Positions 51,890 through 60,985 are shown, counted from the first letter of the stretch. The stretch: DNA of 64,000 nucleotides from Aquiflexum balticum DSM 16537 (GCF_900176595.1 NZ_LT838813.1:5350001-5414000), one strand, 5' to 3'. Numbers and translations: made by a program. The notes: a model not told the origin generated them from the letters alone.

Positions 51890-51937
51890 ATGGTTATCCG
51901 CTTCATTGCCAGTAACCCAATATTCTACTACAAACCT

Positions 51938-52025
51938 GTCGGATGTCCGATGTACTGGACATTCCAGTTTACTAGCGAGAATTAAATTGAATTATCATTT
52001 AATGGCATCATTGCGTGCATCCATG
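51938..52025 (+). repeat. Dispersed ~88-bp repeat, copy 2
   Basis: About 85% identical by eye to 30554-30642, same strand, with one 1-bp gap. It lies between the purB stop and its putative terminator, so it would be part of the purB 3' UTR. Confidence 0.75.
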
Positions 52026-52076
52026 TTAGGCTAAAATATTTTTGCTTCTGCGAAAGAAATTCTTAACTTTTTTTTC

Positions 52077-52138
52077 AAAGGGGAAAGTTTATTTATCTGA
52101 TAATTTCAGAAATAAACTTTCCCCTTTTAGTTTTTTTT
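52077..52138 (+). terminator. Terminator with an 18-bp perfect stem, downstream of purB
   Basis: AAAGGGGAAAGTTTATTT (52077-52094) and its exact complement (52110-52127) enclose a 15-nt loop and are followed by a T-rich run to 52138. No other gene ends here on the plus strand. Confidence 0.85.
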
Positions 52139-52170
52139 GACAAACGGAATGGAGGAACTCTATAAAAAGA

Positions 52171-52178
52171 TAATTTTG
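52171..52178 (+). promoter_or_regulatory. Candidate -7 element for the SulP gene
   Basis: TAATTTTG fits TAnnTTTG, 90 bp before the ATG at 52268. No -33 box was found at the expected spacing. Confidence 0.3.
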
Positions 52179-52267
52179 TATATAAAATATCTTTATTAAA
52201 CTTATAAATTAAATGTATTACCTTATCATTGGCTAGGAAATTTTCAAAAACCCGGAAACAAACATTA

Positions 52268-53830
52268 ATGGATAGTAATAAAAGAATTTTTTCCCACTTT
52301 GGCAGCGATTTACCTTCTGGATTGGTAGTGTTTTTGGTAGCGCTTCCTCTATGTTTGGGAATTGCTTTATCCTCAGGCGCACCGTTATTTTCGGGGATAA
52401 TCGCTGGTGTGGTGGGTGGAATCGTGATTGGTTCTCTTTCAGGCTCTCATACTGCAGTATCCGGACCTGCTGCCGGTTTGACCGTTATTGTACTGAATGC
52501 CATTTCGGACCTTGGGGCTTTTGATATTTTTCTGACAGCCGTTGTATTGGCAGGGATTATTCAGATAATTCTGGGATGGTTAAAGGCGGGTGTCATTGGT
52601 TATTATTTTCCTACGGCTGTGATCAAAGGAATGCTTGCCGGAATAGGTGTAATTCTAATCATCAAACAGATACCCTATGCCTTTGGTGTAAATGAAGATG
52701 CCAACCTTGAAAAATACATTCCCTTTGTAAATGACTGGAGTGCGGTAATGGATTTGGGAAACCTTTCCAAGGAATTCGAATTCGGTGCCATCATCATTAC
52801 TTTGGTCTCTTTGGGCATCTTGATGTTGTGGGATCGCCCAATGATTAAAAAACAAAAATTCATAAAATTCATCCCGGGACCATTGGTAGTGGTAATCGTT
52901 GGAGTTTTGATCAACAAATTTTTTAAATTCTTTGTACCAAACCTTTACATTGATGCATCCGGAAAAGTAGTATTGCCGGAAATAGAGTCTTTCGGAAATC
53001 TTATCGGTCAGTTGACTTTCCCAAAATTTTCTGCTTTAGACAACCCCGATGTTTGGCTAGTGGCCATTACCATTGCCATCATAGCAAGTTTGGAAACACT
53101 GCTAAGCCTTGAAGCAGGAGATAAATTGGATCCTCATAAGCGGGTATCCCCTCCGAACAGGGAACTCTTTGCTCAGGGAATAGGAAACGTCATCAATGGT
53201 TTGATTGGTGGCTTACCGGTAACCGCCGTTATTGTCCGGACTTCTGCAAATATCACTTCAGGTGCCAGAACCAAAAGTTCAGCAGTTTTCCATGGCATTT
53301 TATTATTTGCCAGTGTTCTGCTGATTCCGGGCTTGCTTAATCTTATTCCATTAGCGTCCCTCGCAGCAATACTACTTTTGATAGGATATAAATTGGCCAA
53401 ATTCTCCTTGTTCAAATCCCAAGCAAAATTGGGCATGGATCAGTTTTTACCATTTGTTACCACAATATTGGGAATTGTGATATTTGACCTTTTAATAGGA
53501 ATTGGAATTGGAATGGGAGTTGCCATCGTTTATATTTTGATGAGAAATTTTCAGAACTCGCACTTCCTTGAAAATAAACCTGAAAAAGACCCCAACACCA
53601 TACATATTGTCCTTTCAGAAGAAGTGAGTTTCTTAAACAAAGGGGCTTTAATTCAGGCTTTGGATGATATTCCCCCAGGCAAGCATGTGATCATTGATGG
53701 ATCTAATTCAAAAGTGATTGACTACGATGTGCTCGAAGTGATCGCCAATTTCAAAATTGCTGCCAAAGAAAAAGACATAGAAGTGGATACCATAAAAATC
53801 AAATCTGTCACATCGGGCAACCTACACTGA
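52268..53830 (+). CDS. SulP-family anion transporter
   Basis: 520 residues from the ATG at 52268; an in-frame TTG upstream adds 13 basic residues. The membrane part (about 10-420) has the SulP start Asp-Leu-Pro-Ser-Gly-Leu-Val-Val-Phe-Leu-Val-Ala-Leu-Pro-Leu-Cys-Leu-Gly. It also has Gly-Pro-Ala-Ala-Gly-Leu-Thr and the late Asn-Gly-Leu-Ile-Gly-Gly-Leu-Pro-Val-Thr. A shortened STAS-like domain follows (about 440-510). It carries sulfate, bicarbonate or another anion; relatives without a fused carbonic anhydrase are common in Bacteroidota. Its 3' end overlaps ctlX by 9 bp, tail to tail. Confidence 0.9.
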   Translation: MDSNKRIFSHFGSDLPSGLVVFLVALPLCLGIALSSGAPLFSGIIAGVVGGIVIGSLSGSHTAVSGPAAGLTVIVLNAISDLGAFDIFLTAVVLAGIIQIILGWLKAGVIGYYFPTAVIKGMLAGIGVILIIKQIPYAFGVNEDANLEKYIPFVNDWSAVMDLGNLSKEFEFGAIIITLVSLGILMLWDRPMIKKQKFIKFIPGPLVVVIVGVLINKFFKFFVPNLYIDASGKVVLPEIESFGNLIGQLTFPKFSALDNPDVWLVAITIAIIASLETLLSLEAGDKLDPHKRVSPPNRELFAQGIGNVINGLIGGLPVTAVIVRTSANITSGARTKSSAVFHGILLFASVLLIPGLLNLIPLASLAAILLLIGYKLAKFSLFKSQAKLGMDQFLPFVTTILGIVIFDLLIGIGIGMGVAIVYILMRNFQNSHFLENKPEKDPNTIHIVLSEEVSFLNKGALIQALDDIPPGKHVIIDGSNSKVIDYDVLEVIANFKIAAKEKDIEVDTIKIKSVTSGNLH

Positions 53831-54757
53831 TGGCAGGAATATTTCAGCCATCATACATCTTGCACTTCCCCCGCCCAACTTTTCGATTGTAGCTATATTT
53901 GGAACTACGATATCAGTATATCGCTGAATAGTTTGTACCTGAACTTGACCGAGTGATTGGTAGGCAGTTTCTGACATGACAGTCAGCTTGCCTCCATCTT
54001 TGTTTTTTATTTCCAGCATATTCCCTGCAAATTGGAATTTCTGCTTGGCTGTGATGGGGATCATCTTTTTTCCGGTTTTTTCCAGGTATTCCTGAACCTT
54101 CAGTTTTTCAGAAGCAAGTGGAATACTATCCAGGCATACTACTGCTATTTCAGTCCCGATATGCATCATTACATTGGTATGATAGATGGGTGAAACTTTA
54201 CCATTGATCAGCTGTGTTGCATCAAAATCTACAATTTCATATTCCATTATTCTTCCAAAATAGGCCAATGGAATAGGATGGGTTCTCTGTGAGCGGCATG
54301 CATAGGCAACTTTATTGGTCCTGTCCAAAATCAAGCTTCCCGTACCTTCCAAATACTGTTCATCATTTTCAAAAAAAGTCAGATCAATAATATCACTGAT
54401 TTTATAACCCTTTTTCATCAAAATCTCGATGATGTCTTTCCTCCTTTCTTGCCTGCGATTTGGCGAAAACATGGGATAAAGAATCACTTTCCCATCTTCA
54501 TGAGTGCTGAACCAGTTGTTAGGAAAAATAGCATCTGTTTTTTTTGGTTCCTCCGTATCTTCCACCACAACAACATTGACTCCTTTTTCCTCCAATAGAC
54601 CAACAAAGCCATCAAATTCCTGCTGGGCAATTTTATTGATTTCCTGTGGATCCCGGTTGTCTCTTTGTTGATAAAAATTATTGGCAGCAGTTTCAGGGTT
54701 AAATCCGAAATTAGCCGGGCGTACCATTAAAATATTTGAAGTAGTCTGAGTTGGCAT
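53822..54757 (-). CDS. ctlX: CtlX-type citrulline/arginine deiminase-related hydrolase
   Basis: 311 residues from the ATG at 54755-54757. It belongs to the guanidino-group-modifying (pentein) fold: Met-Val-Arg-Pro-Ala-Asn-Phe-Gly-Phe-Asn at the N terminus, Phe-Pro-Asn-Asn-Trp-Phe-Ser-Thr-His (about 78-86), Gly-Thr-Gly-Ser-Leu-Ile-Leu-Asp and, near the C terminus, Gly-Gly-Gly-Ser-Ala-Arg-Cys-Met with the expected catalytic Cys. Relatives are named CtlX after citrulline use in Francisella. It probably hydrolyses citrulline or a related ureido compound. It is downstream of a propeller-like gene on the same strand. Confidence 0.85.
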   Translation of the reverse strand: MPTQTTSNILMVRPANFGFNPETAANNFYQQRDNRDPQEINKIAQQEFDGFVGLLEEKGVNVVVVEDTEEPKKTDAIFPNNWFSTHEDGKVILYPMFSPNRRQERRKDIIEILMKKGYKISDIIDLTFFENDEQYLEGTGSLILDRTNKVAYACRSQRTHPIPLAYFGRIMEYEIVDFDATQLINGKVSPIYHTNVMMHIGTEIAVVCLDSIPLASEKLKVQEYLEKTGKKMIPITAKQKFQFAGNMLEIKNKDGGKLTVMSETAYQSLGQVQVQTIQRYTDIVVPNIATIEKLGGGSARCMMAEIFLPSV

Positions 54758-54784
54758 AGTAAGTAGCAATAAATCCAAAATTAA

Positions 54785-55699
54785 CTATTTTTTATTATAG
54801 CGGTACAGAACAGGTTTAATTTTAAACCTCGTTTCACTCAAAGTAAAATAACTTTCACCATTTGAATGAAAGGCAATGGCCTCTCCCTGAGGTTCAGGCT
54901 TATAAGGTAAAATGATGGGATTTCTTTTTAATGCCTCAGGTATGGATTCCCCTTCCTTTCTTTCCCAATAAAAAACTGTAAAATAGTTTTTAATCAGAAT
55001 CTGTTTTCCATCTACAGATATATCCCCTGCAACTGACATGGTAAATGGAAGCTCCATTACTTTTTCAAGTTCAAAATCTTTTTTTGAAAAAGCTGATTGC
55101 GGTGCCCTGTACAAAATATTGACCGAGTCTCTTTTAGAAACTATAAAAATATCCTTCGATATGGGATCTACCATCAAAGTCTCGGCATCCCTTGGCCCAT
55201 CCGGATAGCTGAGTTTGAGTACCTCAGGTTCCGCTTCCATTTCCTCTTTTAACGATTTGGGTTCGGGAAACCTAAAAATTCTTACACTCTTGTATTCCGC
55301 ATTGTTATCCCCAATTTCACCAACATAGATATAATTTAACTTTGGATCTGGGCCAGGACCTACTGCTATATCTTCCCAATCCCTGTTCCTAACTCCATTT
55401 AGTCTAATGCTACCTATATCTTTTCCCAAAGTATCAATCAAATAAACCAATGGCTCTCCCCCACTGTCATTGTGGGTATATATAATTCCAAGATGAGTTC
55501 TGGAAAATGCAATACCACTGGCTTCATCTATTTCTTTGTTTTTGAGATCCCCTGCTTTTTTGGGCGCGGTAAAAATCGAATCAGTGTAGGCTGGTATAAA
55601 GGAAAGTTCTGTTGCCTCAGGCATCTTCTGGGAAACCCAAAATGGAATGGAAACAAATATAAGGTAAGCCTTAAACAGGTAATTGAACAATGTATTCAT
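54785..55699 (-). CDS. Exported propeller-like protein, paralogue A
   Basis: 304 residues. The N terminus is hydrophobic (about 8-24) and probably a signal anchor or signal peptide; no lipobox is seen. Motifs shared with the next gene are Glu-Ala-Ser-Gly-Ile-Ala, Asn-Arg-Asp-Trp-Glu-Asp-Ile, Tyr-Val-Gly-Glu-Ile-Gly-Asp-Asn, Phe-Arg-Phe-Pro-Glu-Pro, Asp-Ala-Glu-Thr-Leu-Met-Val-Asp-Pro and a final Phe-Thr-Leu-Ser-Glu. Spacing of these suggests a beta-propeller. Function unknown; the Asp/Glu-rich motifs could bind metal. Confidence 0.75.
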   Translation of the reverse strand: MNTLFNYLFKAYLIFVSIPFWVSQKMPEATELSFIPAYTDSIFTAPKKAGDLKNKEIDEASGIAFSRTHLGIIYTHNDSGGEPLVYLIDTLGKDIGSIRLNGVRNRDWEDIAVGPGPDPKLNYIYVGEIGDNNAEYKSVRIFRFPEPKSLKEEMEAEPEVLKLSYPDGPRDAETLMVDPISKDIFIVSKRDSVNILYRAPQSAFSKKDFELEKVMELPFTMSVAGDISVDGKQILIKNYFTVFYWERKEGESIPEALKRNPIILPYKPEPQGEAIAFHSNGESYFTLSETRFKIKPVLYRYNKK

Positions 55700-55869
55700 A
55701 GGTTTTTCAAGATCAAAATCCAGTCCCCAATTAACAGGGAGTTGTTAAGGTTTGTTAAACAGATTTTAAATTTTCTGATGATTCTCTTTCAAAAGAAGGA
55801 CTTGTAGAAGCAATAATTTTTGATCAATCATTAAACTTTATATTCAAACAAGTGGTTTTGGCGGTCAAC

Positions 55870-56814
55870 TTAGTTTTTGGAGTAATGATAAAGTTGGGGA
55901 CGTATACCATTGGCCAATTCGCTGAGGGTAAAATATCCACCGGCCGGATCAAAACAAATGGCCTCCCCTTGTTCTTCCTTGGGATCATAGGGAAGCAAAA
56001 AGGGTTTTTCAGCTAACATTTCAACAAACGTTTGACCTGACTTTCTTTCCCAGTAGAATATCTGATTATAATTTTTCATAATTGCTTTATCACCCTCTCT
56101 GGACACAGTGCCAGCCGTCACAATTCTAAATGAAAATGTCCCCGCTTTTATTGCGGTCAATTCTTTTTCCAAATTTTGAGGAAAAGGCAATACAAAAAGT
56201 TGTGATCTCAATTCCCTTTTTGTAGCCAAATAGATATCTTTCGTTATAGGATCGACCATCAATGCCTCCACATCATAACTTTTGTTTGGGTATCTGAAGG
56301 TTATTTTGTCAAAAGGCAATTCAAGTTCAATGATTTTTCCCTGATGGTTTTCTTCAAATTTAGGCTCTTCAAATCTGTAAATTACATAACTGTCATAAAT
56401 CTGATCATTATCACCTATATCCCCCAAATACAGATAATCAAGTCCAGATATTGGTCCAAGTGCAATTTCAATATCCTCCCAATCTCTATTCTCTGTTCCT
56501 AAAATCTTATAGGTAGCTGCAATTTCTCCATTAGAGGCATTTATAAGAAACAGGCTATTGTCAAAATTTTTATCCTGATGTGTCCAAAGAAACCCGGGGT
56601 TTTTTCTGCTGTAAGCCAAACCCGATGCTTGATTGATTTCCGGAAATCCCTTGGCCTCTCCCTTTAATGAAAAAGATGTTGAACTTTCCATTTCCGAGAT
56701 GGAAAAGTTACTGTCAAAAGGAATATGATTTGCCCAATTCTTTGCTTCATCTTGTTTTTCTACGCAGCCTAGAAAAACCATCAAACCAAAAATCCATTTA
56801 AAATTAAACTTCAT
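55870..56814 (-). CDS. Lipoprotein propeller-like protein, paralogue B
   Basis: 314 residues with a lipoprotein signal (Met-Val-Phe-Leu-Gly-Cys, Cys about 17). It shares motif order with the gene at 54785: Gln-Ala-Ser-Gly-Leu-Ala, Asn-Arg-Asp-Trp-Glu-Asp-Ile, Tyr-Leu-Gly-Asp-Ile-Gly-Asp-Asn, Tyr-Arg-Phe-Glu-Glu-Pro, Asp-Val-Glu-Ala-Leu-Met-Val-Asp-Pro and Tyr-Phe-Thr-Leu-Ser-Glu. The two are an old tandem duplication that differ in export route (lipid anchor here). Function unknown. Confidence 0.78.
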   Translation of the reverse strand: MKFNFKWIFGLMVFLGCVEKQDEAKNWANHIPFDSNFSISEMESSTSFSLKGEAKGFPEINQASGLAYSRKNPGFLWTHQDKNFDNSLFLINASNGEIAATYKILGTENRDWEDIEIALGPISGLDYLYLGDIGDNDQIYDSYVIYRFEEPKFEENHQGKIIELELPFDKITFRYPNKSYDVEALMVDPITKDIYLATKRELRSQLFVLPFPQNLEKELTAIKAGTFSFRIVTAGTVSREGDKAIMKNYNQIFYWERKSGQTFVEMLAEKPFLLPYDPKEEQGEAICFDPAGGYFTLSELANGIRPQLYHYSKN

Positions 56815-56860
56815 GAAAAATCACGATTCTTGATAAAACCTCTCGAAATTAAAACATTTA

Positions 56861-56888
56861 AAAAAAACGGCCAATTTTCATTGGCCGT
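56861..56888 (-). terminator. Terminator downstream of clpC
   Basis: ACGGCCAAT (56867-56875) and ATTGGCCGT (56880-56888) form a 9-bp stem with a 4-nt loop. On the minus strand it is followed by TTTTTTT. It lies 25 bp after the clpC stop. Confidence 0.9.
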
Positions 56889-56912
56889 CTTATAAATTTA
56901 AGTTTCAAATTA

Positions 56913-59441
56913 TTACTCTGCTTTTTCTTTCTTATTTACGGTGATGGTAAGTTCTTCACCTTCTCCCAAATAATCAGCGATAATTACATCTCCTTCTGAA
57001 AGTTCACCTTTAAGGATTTCCTCTGCCAAAGCATCCTCAAGATACTTCTGTATGGCCCTGTTCAATGGCCTTGCGCCATATTGTTGGTCATATCCTTTTT
57101 CAGAAAGGAAATCTTTAGCTTTATCAGTAAGTTCAATTTGATAACCCAAGTCGGTTATTCTACTGAACAACTTGCCCAGACTAATTTCAATGATTTTGTG
57201 AATATGGGATTTATCCAGAGAATTGAAGACAACCACATCATCCAGCCTGTTTAGGAACTCTGGACTAAAGGCTTTTTTCAACGCACTTTGAATGGTGGAT
57301 TTCATCACTTCATCCATGCTTTGCTGCTTGGCTTTGGGGGAGAAACCTATTCCTGCTCCGAAATCCTTCAGATCTCTGACCCCAATATTGGAAGTCATGA
57401 TAATAATGGTGTTCCTGAAATCCACTCTCCTTCCCAATCCATCAGTCAATATTCCATCATCCAATACCTGAAGCAGGATATTGAATACATCTGGATGCGC
57501 CTTTTCAATTTCATCCAATAATACCACTGAATAAGGTTTTCTTCTGACTTTCTCAGTCAACTGACCACCCTCTTCATAACCGACATATCCCGGAGGTGCT
57601 CCAACGAGACGGGAGACGCTGAATTTCTCCATATACTCGGACATATCAATTCTTATAAGAGCATCATCCTTATCGAACAGATAAGTTGCCAGCATTTTTG
57701 CCAACTCAGTCTTACCAACCCCCGTTGGTCCCAAGAAAATAAATGAACCGATGGGTTTTTTGGGATCTTTAAGACCAACACGGGTTCTTTGGATCGCTTT
57801 GGTCAGTTTTTTAATTGCCTGTTCCTGACCGATGACTTTAGCCTGAAGTTCCTCGCCCATATTCAAAAGTTTGACACCTTCATTTTGAGCAATTCTTTTT
57901 GTAGGAATTCCGGTCATCATGGCAATCACTTCAGCCACATTATCTTCTTCTACAGTATACCTTTTGGTTTTACTGTCTTCTTCCCACTTGATCTTGGCAT
58001 TTTCAAGTTGTTCGAGCAGTTTTTTCTCCTTGTCTCTCAACTGAGCAGCCTCTTCGTATTTCTGACTCTTTACTACCCTGTTTTTCTCAATCTTGATATG
58101 CTCAACCTCTTCCTCTAATTTTAGGATTTCCTCGGGAACATGAATATTATTGATATGCACCCTCGCTCCCGCTTCATCCAAAATATCTATGGCTTTATCA
58201 GGAAGAAACCTATCTGAAATATACCTGTCTGATAATTTCACACAAGCTTCAATAGCTTCTTTGGTGTAAACCACATTATGGTGATCTTCATACTTGTCTT
58301 TGATGTTTTCCAGGATCTGAATCGTTTCTTCGGGAGAGGTGGCATCGACCATGACCATCTGGAATCTTCGCGCCAAAGCACCGTCTTTTTCGATATACTG
58401 TCTGTACTCATCCAGTGTAGTAGCTCCAATACATTGGATTTCCCCCCTGGCCAAGGCCGGTTTGAACATATTGGAAGCATCTAGAGATCCGCTGGCACCA
58501 CCGGCACCGACAATAGTATGCAACTCATCTATAAAGAGTATGACGTTTGGAGATTTCTCCAATTCGTTCATGACTGCCTTCATCCTTTCTTCAAACTGTC
58601 CTCTATATTTGGTACCGGCGACCAAGGAAGCCAAGTCCAAAGTGACCACACGCTTGTTAAAAAGTACCCTAGAGACTTTTTTCTGAACAATTCTCAATGC
58701 CAAACCCTCTGCAATAGCTGTTTTCCCTACACCTGGTTCACCTATAAGAATTGGATTGTTTTTCTTTCTACGGGAAAGAATCTGGGCAACTCTTTCAATT
58801 TCCTTTTCCCTTCCAATTATGGGGTCCAATTTATCATCTTCAGCCATTTTGGTCAGGTCACGGCCAAAATTATCCAAAACAGGGGTTCTTGATTTTTCAC
58901 CTGTACTTTTTGAAGTACTGGATGAACTACCTGAAGAGGAACCAAAAAGCTTGGAGCCATCATCATCCGGATCATCAGCCTCAGCTTTTGACCTTGGTCC
59001 TGAATCGGTCTGAAACTCCAACATTTCTTTAACAGAATCATAGTTGGTATCAAATTTATTCAAAATCTGAGTCGCAATATTGTCCTCATCCCTTAAAATG
59101 GATAGAAGCAAGTGTTCAGTTCCGATTAATTGACTTTTAAAAATTTTAGCTTCCAAATAGGTGATTTTCAAAACCTTTTCAGATTGCCTGGTCAAGGGGA
59201 TGTTAGCAAGATTTTTTACATTGTGGGTTGCTGTCCCTTTGACGGCACGCTCTATTGAATTGCGGAGCTCATCCAAGGGGACTCCTAATTTTTTCAATAT
59301 GGAAACAGCCACTCCTTCTCCTTCTCTTATCATGCCCAACAAGAGGTGTTCCGTACCAATGTAATCGTGTCCCAAACGCAGCGCTTCTTCTCTGCTCAGG
59401 GAGATCACCTCTTTGACTCTGTTTGAAAATTTTGCTTCCAT
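56913..59441 (-). CDS. clpC: Clp protease ATPase ClpC
   Basis: 842 residues, typical of ClpC. Two N-terminal Clp_N repeats (about 1-145), a Ser/Asp-rich linker, AAA-1 (about 185-420; Gly-Glu-Pro-Gly-Val-Gly-Lys-Thr), a UVR motif in the coiled middle region (about 445-480; Glu-Glu-Ala-Ala-Gln-Leu-Arg-Asp-Lys-Glu), AAA-2 (about 510-730; Gly-Pro-Thr-Gly-Val-Gly-Lys-Thr) and the D2-small C-terminal domain. The Ser-rich linker around residue 165-180 is unusually Ser/Thr-dense. It unfolds substrates for ClpP, which is not in the window. Confidence 0.97.
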   Translation of the reverse strand: MEAKFSNRVKEVISLSREEALRLGHDYIGTEHLLLGMIREGEGVAVSILKKLGVPLDELRNSIERAVKGTATHNVKNLANIPLTRQSEKVLKITYLEAKIFKSQLIGTEHLLLSILRDEDNIATQILNKFDTNYDSVKEMLEFQTDSGPRSKAEADDPDDDGSKLFGSSSGSSSSTSKSTGEKSRTPVLDNFGRDLTKMAEDDKLDPIIGREKEIERVAQILSRRKKNNPILIGEPGVGKTAIAEGLALRIVQKKVSRVLFNKRVVTLDLASLVAGTKYRGQFEERMKAVMNELEKSPNVILFIDELHTIVGAGGASGSLDASNMFKPALARGEIQCIGATTLDEYRQYIEKDGALARRFQMVMVDATSPEETIQILENIKDKYEDHHNVVYTKEAIEACVKLSDRYISDRFLPDKAIDILDEAGARVHINNIHVPEEILKLEEEVEHIKIEKNRVVKSQKYEEAAQLRDKEKKLLEQLENAKIKWEEDSKTKRYTVEEDNVAEVIAMMTGIPTKRIAQNEGVKLLNMGEELQAKVIGQEQAIKKLTKAIQRTRVGLKDPKKPIGSFIFLGPTGVGKTELAKMLATYLFDKDDALIRIDMSEYMEKFSVSRLVGAPPGYVGYEEGGQLTEKVRRKPYSVVLLDEIEKAHPDVFNILLQVLDDGILTDGLGRRVDFRNTIIIMTSNIGVRDLKDFGAGIGFSPKAKQQSMDEVMKSTIQSALKKAFSPEFLNRLDDVVVFNSLDKSHIHKIIEISLGKLFSRITDLGYQIELTDKAKDFLSEKGYDQQYGARPLNRAIQKYLEDALAEEILKGELSEGDVIIADYLGEGEELTITVNKKEKAE

Positions 59442-59522
59442 GTATTTCCTTTCTAAATTTATTCTAATTCCGTAATAATGTTACCGAATTTGTTTTAAAA
59501 ACACAATCTATTTGCGGATTGT

Positions 59523-60143
59523 TCAATCATTTTTTTTTGATCGGACCAGAATCTCTTTGGACTCAGTTCCTTGACAAAACAACAAATCCAGAACGCTAAG
59601 GTTGGGTACAAAGTTTACGCCAAACATTTGACTGTATTCATATCCTGTCATGATGCTTCTCGCAGTAAATTCCTCTTTTGTATTGATTGTACCTCTTTTA
59701 TCTACATAATCTGAAATATTACCTTGACCAAATCCAATAGACACTTTGGTATCCAACTGTAAGAGTTTCAGACAAACTGTCAGTAACTCAAAGTTATGGT
59801 CAAACAAAAAAGTCAGGTTTTTATTATAGATTTCTTCCAAGTATGGAAAAAAAAACTCAAAAAAGGGTGCTTTTCCATAAGCACTCTGAATACCCCTTAA
59901 ATGAACATTCTTCCATTTTTGACCATAATCTATTTTTATTTCTTTGTAGGCCCTCTCTTTGCTCCCCCCAAAAACCGGAATGGAAAGTATCTCTACTTTA
60001 TTAGTCAATAAAATCCGTGCCCTATTCCTGTATGTTTGCTTTTGATAATTCTCCGTTCCATCAACAATAATTTCCTTGTGCCCAAGAATAGACACAAAAT
60101 ATTCAATTGGAGGGAGATAAAACAGATCTGTAATTATGGGCAT
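59523..60143 (-). CDS. WbqC family protein
   Basis: 206 residues. The WbqC signature covers the N terminus (Tyr-Leu-Pro-Pro-Ile-Glu-Tyr-Phe), Glu-Asn-Tyr-Gln-Lys-Gln-Thr-Tyr-Arg-Asn-Arg-Ala, and Gly-Ile-Gln-Ser-Ala-Tyr-Gly-Lys-Ala-Pro-Phe-Phe-Glu-Phe. The family is associated with O-antigen amino-sugar synthesis but is also widespread as a single gene in Bacteroidota; the reaction is not settled. Its start codon (60141-60143) is preceded by a 7-bp tandem repeat beginning 8 nt upstream, which may affect expression. Confidence 0.88.
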   Translation of the reverse strand: MPIITDLFYLPPIEYFVSILGHKEIIVDGTENYQKQTYRNRARILLTNKVEILSIPVFGGSKERAYKEIKIDYGQKWKNVHLRGIQSAYGKAPFFEFFFPYLEEIYNKNLTFLFDHNFELLTVCLKLLQLDTKVSIGFGQGNISDYVDKRGTINTKEEFTARSIMTGYEYSQMFGVNFVPNLSVLDLLFCQGTESKEILVRSKKND

Positions 60144-60179
60144 TTTTGGAAGGATAAAGGATAAGGGATAAAGGATAAA
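60144..60179 (+). repeat. GGATAAA x4 heptamer repeat upstream of wbqC
   Basis: GGATAAA, GGATAAG, GGATAAA, GGATAAA at 60152-60179, near-perfect and in a single 7-bp phase. It occupies -9 to -36 relative to the wbqC start codon. The GA-rich strand is plus, pointing away from the minus-strand gene. Of the arrays here it is the least degenerate and so the most likely to vary in copy number. Confidence 0.9.
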
Positions 60180-60274
60180 TGGGGGTGATTGTAAATTTTT
60201 AGGTTTTAGAACTTCCTGGCCGGCAGCTTGAAGATTTGGAATAAGAGAAGGTAGTAAGGGGTTCTTCAGTACAA

Positions 60275-60348
60275 GTTCTTATCTCGCTTCTCGGTTCTCG
60301 CATCTAGCGTCTTATGTCTTGCGTCTTGCGTCTAATGTCTCAATCTAA
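60275..60348 (-). repeat. Degenerate 7-bp tandem array at the Sua5-type stop codon
   Basis: Plus-strand heptamers TCTCGCT, TCTCGGT, TCTCGCA, TCTAGCG, TCTTATG, TCTTGCG, TCTTGCG, TCTAATG, TCTCAAT. On the minus strand they read NNNNAGA, and the TAG stop of the Sua5-type gene (60345-60347) fits the same phase (TTTTAGA). It faces the GGATAAA array across the intergenic region. Confidence 0.8.
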
Positions 60349-60974
60349 AAGATATCATCTACAGGACCCAAGCCTTCTCTAACGATTTCTATTTCATCGC
60401 CGGTACAATCAAGGATCGTAGAAGCCACGTTATTGCCGTAGCCACCATCAATCACTATATCCACCAAATCCCGGTATTTTTCAAAAATCAGTTCAGGGTC
60501 TGTACTGTATTCAATTACATCATCTTCATCCTTGATGGAGGTAGTCAATATCGGAGAACCTAATTCCCTTACCAATAATCGGGGAATGGAATGGTCAGGA
60601 ACACGGATACCAACCGTCTTTTTATTGCTATTGAGTATTTTGGGTACGTTGTTGTTTGCTTCCAGGATAAAGGTGTAAGGACCGGGAAGGGTTTTTTTCA
60701 TTATTTTAAAAACCGGAGTACTTAAGGCACGGGTATACTCCGAGATATTACTCAAATCGTAGCAAATGAAGGAGAAATTATGCTTTTTGACCTTGATCCC
60801 CTTGATAAGTGCTATACGTTCTATGGCCCTGAGGTTATGTATATCGCAACCCATACCATAGACTGTATCTGTCGGATATATAATTATCCCTCCGGCCCTG
60901 AGCACATCCACTATTTTTTGGATTTTTCTGGGGTCAGGATTTTCAGGATATAGTTTAATGAGTTCCGCTGACAT
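60345..60974 (-). CDS. L-threonylcarbamoyladenylate synthase (Sua5/YciO/YrdC)
   Basis: 209 residues, one YrdC domain. The nucleotide/phosphate pocket has [12 protein letters not shown] (about 33-44), Leu-Pro-Gly-Pro-Tyr-Thr-Phe-Ile-Leu (about 91-99) and a basic Arg-Val-Pro-Asp-His (about 122-126). It lacks the extra C-terminal Sua5 domain, so it is the TsaC/YciO form. It makes threonylcarbamoyl-AMP for the t6A37 tRNA modification, unless it is the YciO subgroup with an uncertain role. Heptamer arrays flank both ends. Confidence 0.88.
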   Translation of the reverse strand: MSAELIKLYPENPDPRKIQKIVDVLRAGGIIIYPTDTVYGMGCDIHNLRAIERIALIKGIKVKKHNFSFICYDLSNISEYTRALSTPVFKIMKKTLPGPYTFILEANNNVPKILNSNKKTVGIRVPDHSIPRLLVRELGSPILTTSIKDEDDVIEYSTDPELIFEKYRDLVDIVIDGGYGNNVASTILDCTGDEIEIVREGLGPVDDIF

Positions 60975-60985
60975 GGGAGAGTGTT

